Of a stretch of DNA of 38,917 nucleotides, positions 25,360 to 34,500 are shown one piece after another; position 1 is the stretch's first letter; the number at the start of each line of letters is the position of its first letter. Source of the stretch: Verrucomicrobiia bacterium (GTDB lineage Bacteria; Verrucomicrobiota; Verrucomicrobiia; Verrucomicrobiales; Akkermansiaceae); NCBI GenBank assembly GCA_030430455.1, contig JAUIJB010000034.1, forward strand, positions 1 to 38,917, in the 5' to 3' direction. Made by a program: the position numbers and the translations under genes. The notes below the pieces were generated by a model. That model worked only from the letters and a program-made list of their open reading frames with translations, was not told the origin of the DNA and ran no database searches.

Positions 25360-28300
25360 GCTGAGGGGCCCCCTGCTTGGGCTGGTTCTCGGGCTTCTCC
25401 CGGCGGGTCTTTCGGCCGCGCCGATCGAGCCGAACGAGGACAAGGCCTTCCACGCGGGGAACATCGGCCGGGAACTGCGCTACGAGCCGCAGGGTCGGGA
25501 CTTCGTGGCGGTCAAGGGCGACGGCTGGTTCAACCGCTCGCTCTACGGCGGCAGCTCGAAGTTCCGCGCCGATGCCGGCGACGTGCCGGAGTTCTCGCTC
25601 TACCTGCCCGGGCGCGGGGGAAACCTGCGCCTCGGGATCCGCACCGCCGCGGGCAGCAAGTGGCTGCACGAGGCCGACGAGGTGGTCGCGCGCTATCGTC
25701 CGGGGACCATGCGCTACGAGGTCCGCGATGCGCTGCTCGGCGACGGCGGGCTGAGTGTCGTGGCGCTGGTCGCGCGCGAGCAGGAGGCGCTGCTGGTCCG
25801 CGTCAAGGCGGACGGCGTGGACGCGCCGGAGCCGGAACTGCTGGTCGCCTTCGGCGGCGTCGACGGCTGGCGCGGGCGCCGCGGCGGCGACATCGGCTGC
25901 GAGTCGCAGCCGGTGGCCGAGTTGTTCCGGATGAACGCCGCGCGCTGCGCGGGGAACCGGGTGGCGCATCGCGACGACTCCTTCGCGGTCCACGGGCCGC
26001 CGGCCCTGGTGGCAGGGCGCCTGTCGGGGGAAGTCGAGCTTGGCGTCGCGGCGGCCGGGGACTGGGAGGATCCCGCTGCCTTGTTCAACCGCCCGGGCGA
26101 CGGCGGGGAGACCCCCGTGGTGACCGGACGCTGCCGGCTTGGCGACGAACCCCGCTTCATCGCCATCCAACGCCTGGCGGGAGCGGAGGAGGCGCCCGCC
26201 GGCTTCCTCGCGTATCGCGAGGGCAAGGGCCCCGCGGGGCTGGCCGGGGGGGGCGAGCTGGCGGCCTGGTTCGAGCGCGAGGAGCAGGTCGTCGACGAAA
26301 TCGCCCGCCGGCTGGTGGTCGAGACTCCCGATCCCTTCATCGATGCCGCGGTGGCCGCCCTGAACGTGGCGGAGGACGCGGTGTGGCACGACGGCATCGA
26401 CGCCTACCTCCATGGCGGCGTCGCCTGGCGCCGGGCGCTGCTCGGCTGGCGCGTTTCCTACGCCGGCAATGTCATCGGTGACCACGGCAGGACCGCGAAG
26501 CACTTCGAGAAGTTCGCCCGCGAGCAGAACACCGACCCGATCCCGGACGAGATCCCCGAGCCGGAGGCGTCGGCCAACCTGTCCCGCAACGAGAACGCGC
26601 TGCACTCGAACGGCAACATGACGAGCAACCACTACGACATGAACCTGGTCGCCGTGGATGCCTTCTTCCGCCACCTGCGCTGGACCGGCGACCTCGAGTT
26701 CGCGCGGCGCATGTGGCCGGTGATCGAGCGGCACCTCGCCTGGGAGCAGCGCCTGTTCCGGCGCGAGTTCGACGGCCTGCCGGTCTACGAGGCCTATGCC
26801 AGCATCTGGGCGAGCGACGACCTCGGCTACAACGGCGGCGGGGTGACCCACTCGACGGCCTACAACCTGTTCCACCACCGCATGGCGGCGGAGGTCGCCG
26901 GGCTCCTCGGTGAGGACGCGACGGCCCACGCCGCCGAGGCCGGGCGGATCGCCCGCGGCATCCGCGAGCAGCTCTGGCTCGCCGACCGGGGCTGGTTCGC
27001 CGAGTCGCGCGACCTGCTCGGGCTCCGCCGGGCCCGGCCCGAGCCGGCGGCGTGGACCTTCTACCACACGCTCGACTCGGAGGTTCCCGACCCCTTCGAG
27101 GCCTGGCAGATGAGCCGCTTCGTCGACACCCGCCTGGTGCGGATCCCGATCGAGGGCGAGGGGATCCCGGCGGGATTCCACGTGATGCCGACGACCAGCT
27201 GGATGCCCTACTCGTGGTCGCTGAACAACGTCGTCTTCGGCGAGATGATGCACAGCGCGCTCGGCTACTGGCAGGCGAACCGGCCCGAGGGCGCCTTCCC
27301 GCTCTTCAAGGGGGCGGTGCTCGACTCCATGTATGCGGGCAAGTGTCCGGGCAATGTCGGCATGTGCACCTGGTTCGACGCCAACCGCCGCGAGTCGCAG
27401 CGCGACTTCAGCGACGGGGTCGGGGCGATGTCGCGGGCGGTGATGGAGGGGCTCTTCGGCGTGAAGCCCGACCTGCTCGCCGGCGAGGTGCTGCTGCGGC
27501 CCGGCTTTCCGGGTGAGTGGGAGCACGCCACGATGAAGCACCGCGACTTCGACCTCGCGTTCCGGCGCGAGGGGATGGAGGAGAGGTTCTCGTTCACCAG
27601 CCGCTTCGACCGCCCGGTCGGCCTGCGGCTCCAGCTCGCGGCGCGGGGCGACCGGGTCGCGGGAGTGGAGGTCAACGGCGAGCCGGCGGAGTGGCGGATG
27701 CTGGAGGACTCGGTCGGCCTGCCCCGGATCGAGCTGCTGGCGAAGGCCGCGGAGGCCCACGAGGTGGTGGTCCGCTGGAGCGGCGGAAAGCCGGCCGGTG
27801 GCGCCTCCGCCGGGCCGCTGGCCCGGGGTGAACGCCTGGCGGTCGAGCTCGGCGCGCCGGTCGTCGAGCTGGCCGACCCGCAGGGCGTTCTGGAGGGGGC
27901 GGCGGCCGACGGACGCTCGCTGGGCGGGTCGGTCGCGGGCCGTCCCGGACATCGCACCTTGTTCGCGAAGGTCCAGCAGGGCGAGTTGTCGTGGTGGGTC
28001 CCGGTCGCCGTCGAGGTGGATGGCGGGAAGGCCGCGCGGGAGGGGGTCGACTGGAATCAGCCGGTCGCCGGCGAACTCGAGGAGGTCGACCTGTCGGGTC
28101 GCTTCAATGCCGCGGTGCGCGACATCTTCCGCAACGAGTACCTCGAGCCGCGTTCGCCGTATTGTTCGCTGGCGGTTCCCAAGCAGGGAACCGGGACCTG
28201 GTGCCACCCGGACGCGGGCTTCGACGTCGATGACTCGGGCCTGCGACAGGCCGGTTCCGTCGCCCTGCCCAACGGGGTCCGCTTCACGACGCCGCGCGGT

Positions 28301-28774
28301 GCGCAGGCGGACAACGTCGTGTTCGTGTCGCAGTGGAACAACTACCCGGTCGAGGCCGGGCTGCCGTTGTCGGGCCGGGCCGCGCACGCCTACCTGCTGA
28401 TGGCGGGGTCGACCGACGCGATGAGGAGCCGGATCGACAACGGCGAGGTCGTGGTGAGCTACGCCGACGGGACGAGCGAGCGCCTCGCTCTGCGCAATCC
28501 GGAGACCTGGTGGCCGATCGACCAGGACTACTTCATCGATGACTTTGCCTTCGCCTTCGACGGGCCGCTGCCGCCGCGGGTCGACCTGGCGACGGGGAAG
28601 GTGCGGGTGCTCGAGCGGGAGTCATTCTTCGGCCAGGGCCGGACCATCCCCGGTGGCGCCGCCACGGTGCTCGACCTGCCGCTGGATCCGGAGAAGGAAC
28701 TGGAGTCGCTCACCCTCCGCGCCTTGGCGAACGAGGTCGTGATCGGCCTGATGGGGGTGGTGCTGGAGAGGTAG
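25331..28774 (+). CDS. Very large exported DUF4450-like protein, candidate (alpha/alpha)6 glycosidase
   Basis: About 1147 residues. There is no suitable ATG; I use GTG at 25331, which yields a signal peptide (MPSLRTLPDRLRGPLLGLVL, cleavage near LSAAPIE). TTG at 25349 is the alternative. Either start lies inside the uxaE-like gene, so translation is probably coupled. The N-terminal region (NEDKAFHAGNIGRELRYEP, KGDGWFNRSLYGGSSKFRA, DVPEFSLYLPGRGGNLRLGI) matches what I recall of DUF4450. The middle (about residues 330-760) looks like an (alpha/alpha)6 toroid: WHDGIDAYLHGGVAWRRALL, NGNMTSNHYDMNLVAVDAFF, YEAYASIWASDDLGYNGGG and FHVMPTTSWMPYSWSLNNVV. Beta domains follow to the end. Function is unknown; hydrolysis of a pectin-type oligosaccharide is an inference from fold and neighbours. 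Asp and Glu residues in these helices are candidate catalysts. Confidence 0.65.
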   Translation: MPSLRTLPDRLRGPLLGLVLGLLPAGLSAAPIEPNEDKAFHAGNIGRELRYEPQGRDFVAVKGDGWFNRSLYGGSSKFRADAGDVPEFSLYLPGRGGNLRLGIRTAAGSKWLHEADEVVARYRPGTMRYEVRDALLGDGGLSVVALVAREQEALLVRVKADGVDAPEPELLVAFGGVDGWRGRRGGDIGCESQPVAELFRMNAARCAGNRVAHRDDSFAVHGPPALVAGRLSGEVELGVAAAGDWEDPAALFNRPGDGGETPVVTGRCRLGDEPRFIAIQRLAGAEEAPAGFLAYREGKGPAGLAGGGELAAWFEREEQVVDEIARRLVVETPDPFIDAAVAALNVAEDAVWHDGIDAYLHGGVAWRRALLGWRVSYAGNVIGDHGRTAKHFEKFAREQNTDPIPDEIPEPEASANLSRNENALHSNGNMTSNHYDMNLVAVDAFFRHLRWTGDLEFARRMWPVIERHLAWEQRLFRREFDGLPVYEAYASIWASDDLGYNGGGVTHSTAYNLFHHRMAAEVAGLLGEDATAHAAEAGRIARGIREQLWLADRGWFAESRDLLGLRRARPEPAAWTFYHTLDSEVPDPFEAWQMSRFVDTRLVRIPIEGEGIPAGFHVMPTTSWMPYSWSLNNVVFGEMMHSALGYWQANRPEGAFPLFKGAVLDSMYAGKCPGNVGMCTWFDANRRESQRDFSDGVGAMSRAVMEGLFGVKPDLLAGEVLLRPGFPGEWEHATMKHRDFDLAFRREGMEERFSFTSRFDRPVGLRLQLAARGDRVAGVEVNGEPAEWRMLEDSVGLPRIELLAKAAEAHEVVVRWSGGKPAGGASAGPLARGERLAVELGAPVVELADPQGVLEGAAADGRSLGGSVAGRPGHRTLFAKVQQGELSWWVPVAVEVDGGKAAREGVDWNQPVAGELEEVDLSGRFNAAVRDIFRNEYLEPRSPYCSLAVPKQGTGTWCHPDAGFDVDDSGLRQAGSVALPNGVRFTTPRGAQADNVVFVSQWNNYPVEAGLPLSGRAAHAYLLMAGSTDAMRSRIDNGEVVVSYADGTSERLALRNPETWWPIDQDYFIDDFAFAFDGPLPPRVDLATGKVRVLERESFFGQGRTIPGGAATVLDLPLDPEKELESLTLRALANEVVIGLMGVVLER

Positions 28775-28870
28775 CGAGGGGACCGCGTCGCGCGGGAAAG
28801 GCAGTTCGCGACGGTGATGCAGCCCTTCAGGCTGCGGATGGGTTGGGAGGCCCCGTTCCCAGGGCGCTGT

Positions 28871-29009
28871 CCGGAGGTCGGAGGTCGGGTGACCGGTGAC
28901 CGGTGATGGGGGGCAGATGGCGGATGGCGGGTGACGGATGGCGGATGGCGGATGACGGGTGACGGGTGACGGGTGACGGATGGTGGAGGTCGGAAGCCCC
29001 GATAGGGGC
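28871..29009. repeat. Period-7 repeat array with terminal hairpin
   Basis: The gap 28775-29200 has no gene. From 28871 it runs in 7-bp steps (GGAGGTC, GGTGACC, then GATGGCG, GATGACG and GGTGACG units to about 28994). It ends at a hairpin, GCCCC-GATA-GGGGC (28996-29009). The rest of the gap has a GC-rich inverted motif near 29100-29170 (GGCGCTTTTC with GAAAAGCGCC). It is the same family as 19356-19440, inverted. Confidence 0.82.
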
Positions 29010-29200
29010 GTTGGCATTCCGACGGAAGGCGGATGTTGCCATCTGCCATGTTGGGCTGGCCGAATGCCTTCAGTCACACCGTCGCCCGTGGCAGCGCCCC
29101 GGGGCGGGGCGCTTTTCCAGGCTGAAGGCCTGCCTCAACTGGTGATGGGAGCGCCTGAAAAGCGCCGCTCCGTGACATGGCGCCCGCAAGGCGCCACTCC

Positions 29201-31354
29201 CTACGGCAGCGGCTTGAGGCCCTCGGCGCGGATCTTCCAGGTGCCGTCCTTGGGGAAGCCGGGGAACTCGGTGTCGCAGCCGTCCCAGCCGGCGACCATC
29301 AGGGCGACGGCGGAGAGGAAGGATCCGTTGGCCGGCAGGTAGGCGGCGATCTCGCGCTTGCGGGCGCCGGGCGGCGGGTTCTTCGGCAGCTTCTCGTCGC
29401 TGCGCTGCGGGCAGTGGCCGCTCGGCAGGTAGATGTTGTTGGGTCCCTCGCGGAGGAGGATCTCCACCGCGGTCTCCGGCCGGCCGAGGCGGGTCGCGGT
29501 CATCGCGATCATCGGGTAGTCCCAGCCCCAGATCTTGGTCTCCCAGTCCCAGTGCTCGAGCACCGCGTCGAGCGTGCGCTCCATCGTCGGACGGTCGACC
29601 ATCGGCCCACCCGGCAGGATCCCGAGCGGGGCGAGCATCGTCGGGTGGTCGTGGCGGCTGTCGATGTTGTCCCAGGTGTCGGGGTGGGAGCCGAGCGCGA
29701 CGTACTTGCCGTCCTTCTCGGGCAGCGGCGAGAGGTGGGCGACGATGTGGTCCCACTTCTCCTCGCGCGGCATTCCGAGGCGCTCGCGCCAGTCCTGCGC
29801 CACCTCGAGCGCCCAGCGCCAGTAGGCCAGCTCGAACGACGGGTTCTGGCTCTCCGCGCGCTCGTAGATCTCCTGCGCGATCCACAGCGGGGGACCGAGG
29901 ACGTAGGCGCCGCGCTCGTCGTCGAAGTGGAGCATCGACGCCAGGCAGGCGGCGGTGTCGAACACCAGCTCGCGGTACTTCCCGAGCGTCTCCTCGTCCG
30001 GCGAGTTGCGGTAGAGCAGCTCGCTGAGGTAGACGGCGTGGGGTTGGTTCCAGACGATCAGCGGGTTGCCGCCGGGGCTCTCGCGGGCGTCGGGGCCGAT
30101 CATCTTGGCCCAGCGGGCGCCCTCGAGCCCGCGGCTCGCGGCCAGCTCGCGGGCCTGCGGCAGGTGCTCGCGGTACCAGTCGAGGTTCTTGGCGAGCAGC
30201 TCGTCGTGCCCCCACAGCGGGAAGTGGGCGCTGTGCCACCAGATCATCTCGGTGTGGTGTTTGCCGTACCAGGTGCTGCAGGTCAGCCCGCTCTCCTGCG
30301 GCGGCACGTCCCCGGCGCACTGCGCGGCCATGAGGTAGCGCGACAGGATGATGCGCTCCTCGACCTGCCGGGCGCGCGGGTCGCTGCTGCCGGAGAAGTC
30401 GACCGCCGCCCCCGACTCCCAGAACTTCTTCCACTGCGCCGCGCTGGCGGCGAGGGTCTCGCCGAGGCCGGGCAGCTCCGCAGGCAGCGCAGCCGGGGCG
30501 AAGCTCATGGTGAACTCGAGCGCCGTCCCCGCGCTGGCCAGGGTGAAGGCGTGGGCGCCGGACTCCGTCCAGCTGGCCTCGCCGGCCCAGTCGACGGCGA
30601 CGTGGTACTCGAGCGCGTCGCGCCGGCGGGTCAGGTCGACCCGGGAATCCCCCGTCGCTTTCGCATCGGTCCGGTGGCTGTCCGGCTTCGACCAGTCGAG
30701 CGCCGGGGTGAGCTTGACGGCCTCGTCGTGGCCGCGGGGAAAGGCGACGCGCACGGCGAGGTCGCCGGACTCGAGCAGGTCGGACTCGATGCGGAACGCG
30801 AGCAGATCCTGCCCGGGGTGGCAGCTGGTGGTCACCTTGACCGGCGATCCATCGATCGAGAACCGGCTGTCGATCACGCCGCGCCAGAGGTCGAGGGTCT
30901 GCTCGGGCTTGCCGATGTCATCGGGCTCGAGCTCGGCGCCGTCCCTGCCGACGAAGCGCAGCTGCGCCAGCGGGTGGTTGCGCGGGTTGCGGCGCAGCCA
31001 CTGGCCGGCCTCGCCGTCCTGGTCGGTCGGGTAGCGGACCACGCGGCCGTCGGCCCGCGTGTAGTCCTCGCCGGCGTCGTCGAGGGTGAATCCCTCGCTG
31101 TTCGGCTCCGAGTACCAGGCCCAGCGGCACAGCGTCTCGGTGGGGACGCCGTGGCGGTGGTACTCGTCGGCGAAGGTCTGCAGGCCGGTGACGTCGGCGC
31201 CGAAGCCGAAGTTGCCGTTGCCGACCGAGAGCGGGGCGTCGACGTCGACCTTGCGGATGACCGGGTTGTGGCGCCGGACCAGGGCCTCGCGGTCGATCGG
31301 CTCGGCCGCGGCGGCGGCCGCCAGGAGAAGGGTGAGGGAAAGGGTGGGTTTCAT
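29201..31354 (-). CDS. Exported (alpha/alpha)6-barrel glycosidase-like protein of uncertain family
   Basis: A 717-residue protein with signal peptide MKPTLSLTLLLAAAAAAEPI. An N-terminal beta-supersandwich (residues about 25-290, LSVGNGNFGFGADVTGLQTF) is followed by an (alpha/alpha)6 region (about 310-690). The latter has GLTCSTWYGKHHTEMIWWHS, LWGHDELLAKNLDWYREHLP, LGSHPDTWDNIDSRHDHPTM and WDWETKIWGWDYPMIAMTAT. The order beta-sandwich then toroid is that of GH65 and GH95 enzymes. I cannot assign a family. Candidate catalytic acids are the Glu in HHTEMIWW and the Asp residues in WGWDYPM. It follows the trimodular pectinase on the same strand with a 206-bp gap full of repeats, so it probably acts on the same polymer, perhaps on rhamnogalacturonan side chains. 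Confidence 0.66.
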   Translation of the reverse strand: MKPTLSLTLLLAAAAAAEPIDREALVRRHNPVIRKVDVDAPLSVGNGNFGFGADVTGLQTFADEYHRHGVPTETLCRWAWYSEPNSEGFTLDDAGEDYTRADGRVVRYPTDQDGEAGQWLRRNPRNHPLAQLRFVGRDGAELEPDDIGKPEQTLDLWRGVIDSRFSIDGSPVKVTTSCHPGQDLLAFRIESDLLESGDLAVRVAFPRGHDEAVKLTPALDWSKPDSHRTDAKATGDSRVDLTRRRDALEYHVAVDWAGEASWTESGAHAFTLASAGTALEFTMSFAPAALPAELPGLGETLAASAAQWKKFWESGAAVDFSGSSDPRARQVEERIILSRYLMAAQCAGDVPPQESGLTCSTWYGKHHTEMIWWHSAHFPLWGHDELLAKNLDWYREHLPQARELAASRGLEGARWAKMIGPDARESPGGNPLIVWNQPHAVYLSELLYRNSPDEETLGKYRELVFDTAACLASMLHFDDERGAYVLGPPLWIAQEIYERAESQNPSFELAYWRWALEVAQDWRERLGMPREEKWDHIVAHLSPLPEKDGKYVALGSHPDTWDNIDSRHDHPTMLAPLGILPGGPMVDRPTMERTLDAVLEHWDWETKIWGWDYPMIAMTATRLGRPETAVEILLREGPNNIYLPSGHCPQRSDEKLPKNPPPGARKREIAAYLPANGSFLSAVALMVAGWDGCDTEFPGFPKDGTWKIRAEGLKPLP

Positions 31355-31379
31355 CCTAGTGTTCGGTGGGATCGGGTTT

Positions 31380-31540
31380 TGAAAAGGAACCGCAGATGGA
31401 CGCCGATGGACGCCGATGCATGAGGATTGGGCTGGAACTTTGATCGGCCTGGGTGATCGCTGCGCATTCCATTCCGAGTCCCGACCGGCACCGCTCGTTC
31501 AGCTTCCATCTGCGTCGATCTGCGTTCATCCGCGGTTTCA
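31380..31540. repeat. Inverted pair of GCAGATG-family repeats
   Basis: ACCGCAGATGGACGCCGATG starts at 31389. An opposite-strand copy made of CATCTGCG and TTCATCCGCGGT steps ends at 31538. About 85 bases of unremarkable sequence lie between. The pair fills most of the 31355-31560 gap. The motif is the one seen at 5931 and 19238. Confidence 0.7.
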
Positions 31541-31560
31541 GTCACATCGGTGGCGCGATG

Positions 31561-34500
31561 CTATCGCTGAGGCACGGTGTTGATGCTCTTGACCTTCTTG
31601 TCCGGGGTGATGGTCACGTTCTCCATCCGGATCGCCCCGGCATGCTCGACCACCTCGGTCTCGCTGATGCCGCTGAAGTGGGAGTCGCGGATCTCGATGT
31701 CGTCGACCACGGCCCCCTCGAAGCCGCGGATGAAGAACACCCGCGGGGCGGCCGAGCTGGTGATGTTCTCCATGCGCACGTTGCGGACCACCGGCTGGTG
31801 GTCGCCCTCGGCGCCCTCCTCGTAGAGCAGGTCGATGGTCAGCACGGCCTCGCCGACCTGGCCGATGGTGACATTGCGCATGAAGACGTTCTCGAGGATC
31901 CCGCCGCGCACGGCGTTGTTCTTGAAGCGCAGGGCGCGGTCGAGGTTCGGGCTGTCCATGCGGCAGTTCTCGACGAAGACGTTGCGGATGTGGCCGGAGC
32001 ACTCCGAGCCGAGGACGACCCCGCCGTGGCCGTCCTTCATCAGGCAGTCGCGGACCACGATGTTCTCGGAGGCCACGCCGATGCGGCGGCCGTCGTTGTT
32101 GCGGCCCGACTTGATCGCGATGCAGTCGTCGCCGGTGTCGAACAGGCAGTCCTCGATGAGCACGTCGCGCGAGGACTCCGGGTTGCAGCCGTCGTTGTTG
32201 CTGCCGTGGGTGACCACCTTGACCCCGCGGACGGTGACGTTCTCACACAGCACCGGGTTGATGTTCCACATCGGCGAGCGGTTGAGCGTGACGCCCTCGA
32301 TCAGGATGTTGCGGCAGCGGTAGGGCTGAATGAAGTTCGGCCGCAGGTAGTCGCCCTCGCCGAAGACGCGCTCCTCCACCGGGACGCCCTCGGCGGTCAT
32401 CTTCACGAGGCGGTCGCGGGCGGGCACCTGGAGGCGCTTGGCGCCCTCTTCCTTGAGGTTCCATCCCCACCAGTTCTCGCGGGTGGCGCCGCCGTCGAGG
32501 ATGCCCTCCCCGGTGATCGCGATGTCCTCCTCCTCGAAGGCGTAGATCAGCGGCGAGTAGTTCATGCACTCCATGCCCTCCCAGCGGGTGAAGACGATCG
32601 GGTAGCGCCGCAGGTCCGGCATCCAGGTGAGCTTGGCGCCCTTGGCGACGTGCAGGTTGACCTTGCTGCGCAGGCGCAGGGCGCCGGTGTGCCACTCGCC
32701 CGCCGGGACGACCACGCGCCCGCCGCCGGCCTGGTGGCAGGCGTCGATCGCCGCCTGGATCGCCTCGGTCGAGTCCTTGTCGGGACGGGCGCCGTGCTCG
32801 GTGATGGGAAAGTCGCGGTCGGGAAACTCCGGCGGCTGGATGCGCGCGAGGATGGCGTCGAGGTCCTCCCATCCCGTGGCGGCGGCGCCCCTGCCGTCCG
32901 CGGCGCGGACCGGGTTCCAGCCGTCATCGCCGGCGAGGACGGCGGCCGGGGTCATGGCGGCGGCCTGGTCGCCGGTGATCTGCTTGGCCCAGGCGACCCG
33001 CTCGCCGGGTCGGGCACCCGGCCCGCTGCTGCCGAACTCGCCGTAGCGGCTGGTCTTCTCCTTCTCCTCGGAGCCCCAGTTGTGCCAGCCCTCGGGGCGG
33101 ACGACGTCGGACATCTCGCAGTCGAGGAAGACGGTCATCGCGTGCGGCCGCCAGGGGCGCCCGAGGTAGACCTTCACGCCCTCCTCGCCGGTGATGGTGC
33201 AGTTGCGGAAGACCAGGCCATGCGGCTGGTCGCGCGGAGTCGAGGCCGCGGTGATGTAGCCGTCGTCGAGGCAGTGGATGCGGCAGTTCTCGAACCAGCT
33301 GGTCGCCGCGCCGAAGATGAAGTCGCAGTCGCCGGCGATCTCGCAGTCCTCGAAGTAGTGCCGCCCGCGGTTGACGAAGATGGTGTCCTGCCAGCCGAGG
33401 AAGCGGCAGTTGCGGAACACCAGCTTGTCGCCCTGGGCGCTGAGGGCGAGGGCCTGGCCGACCGGTCCCGCGGCGTTCTCGATGGTCATGTTCTCGACCT
33501 GGAAGCCGTCGCCGTCGATCTGCAGGGTGGGGGTCTTGAAGGTGCCGACGGGCTTGCCGTCGGGGCCCTTCATGTGGGCGTGGACCTCGTGGACCAACCG
33601 GGTGGTCGCGGGGTCCTCGCCGAGCAGCCGGATGCGGCCGCGCTCCTGCTGGACGTAGACCCGCTCGTGGTAGGTCCCCGGCCTGACCGCGATGGTCCAC
33701 AGCTCGCCGGGACCCTGGTAGGGGGCCGCCATGATGGCGGCCTGGATCGAGGTGAAGTCGCCGCTGCCGTCGGCGGCCACGGTGGCGTCGGGTTCCTCCG
33801 CCTCGTCACCGGCAGCCGGGGCATCCGCCGCGGCCCCGGCCGCGGCCATCCGGGTCAGTTCGATGCCTGCCATGATGAAGGGGCCGACGCCCTTGTGGTC
33901 GTTGTGGATGATCGGCTCGGAAATGTAGTAGTTGAAGCTGCCGTCGCGCGGGATGCCGTCGCGGTTCTTGAATCCGAGACCGGCGACCTCGCAGCACTGG
34001 GTCAGGCTGATGAGGCCATCGTTGTCCTCATCCGGGCGGATCAGGTCGCGGACGATGCCGGCGTAGCCCCGGGTCACGACCGGGAGGTAATCCTCGCGCG
34101 GGAGCCAGCCGCGGTTGATGGCCTTGGCGAGGGCGTAGACGTACATCGACGAGGCCGTGCCCTCGAGGTAGTTACCCTCGCGGTCGCCCTGGTCGAGCAC
34201 CTGGTACCACAGGCCGGATTCGGGGTCCTGCCAGCGGGCGATGCCGGCGGCCACGCGGCCGAGCACCTCGCGGATCGACTCCCTGCCGGGGTGGTCGTCG
34301 GGAAGGAACTCGAGGGTGTCGACGAGGGCCATGGCATACCAGCCGACCGCGCGCCCCCAGAAGTTCGCCGACAGGCCGGTCTCGTCGTCGGCCCAGTCCT
34401 GTTCCCGCGCCTCGTCCCAGCCGTGGTGATGGAGCTGCTTGTCCGCGTTCCAGGCCTTGCGGTCCATCAGGGTGATCTGCTTCGTCACCTCGTCGAACAG

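Noticed and set aside
28871..29009. CRISPR array
   Set aside because: Units are 7 bp and adjacent, with no spacers of 25-40 bp and no cas genes.
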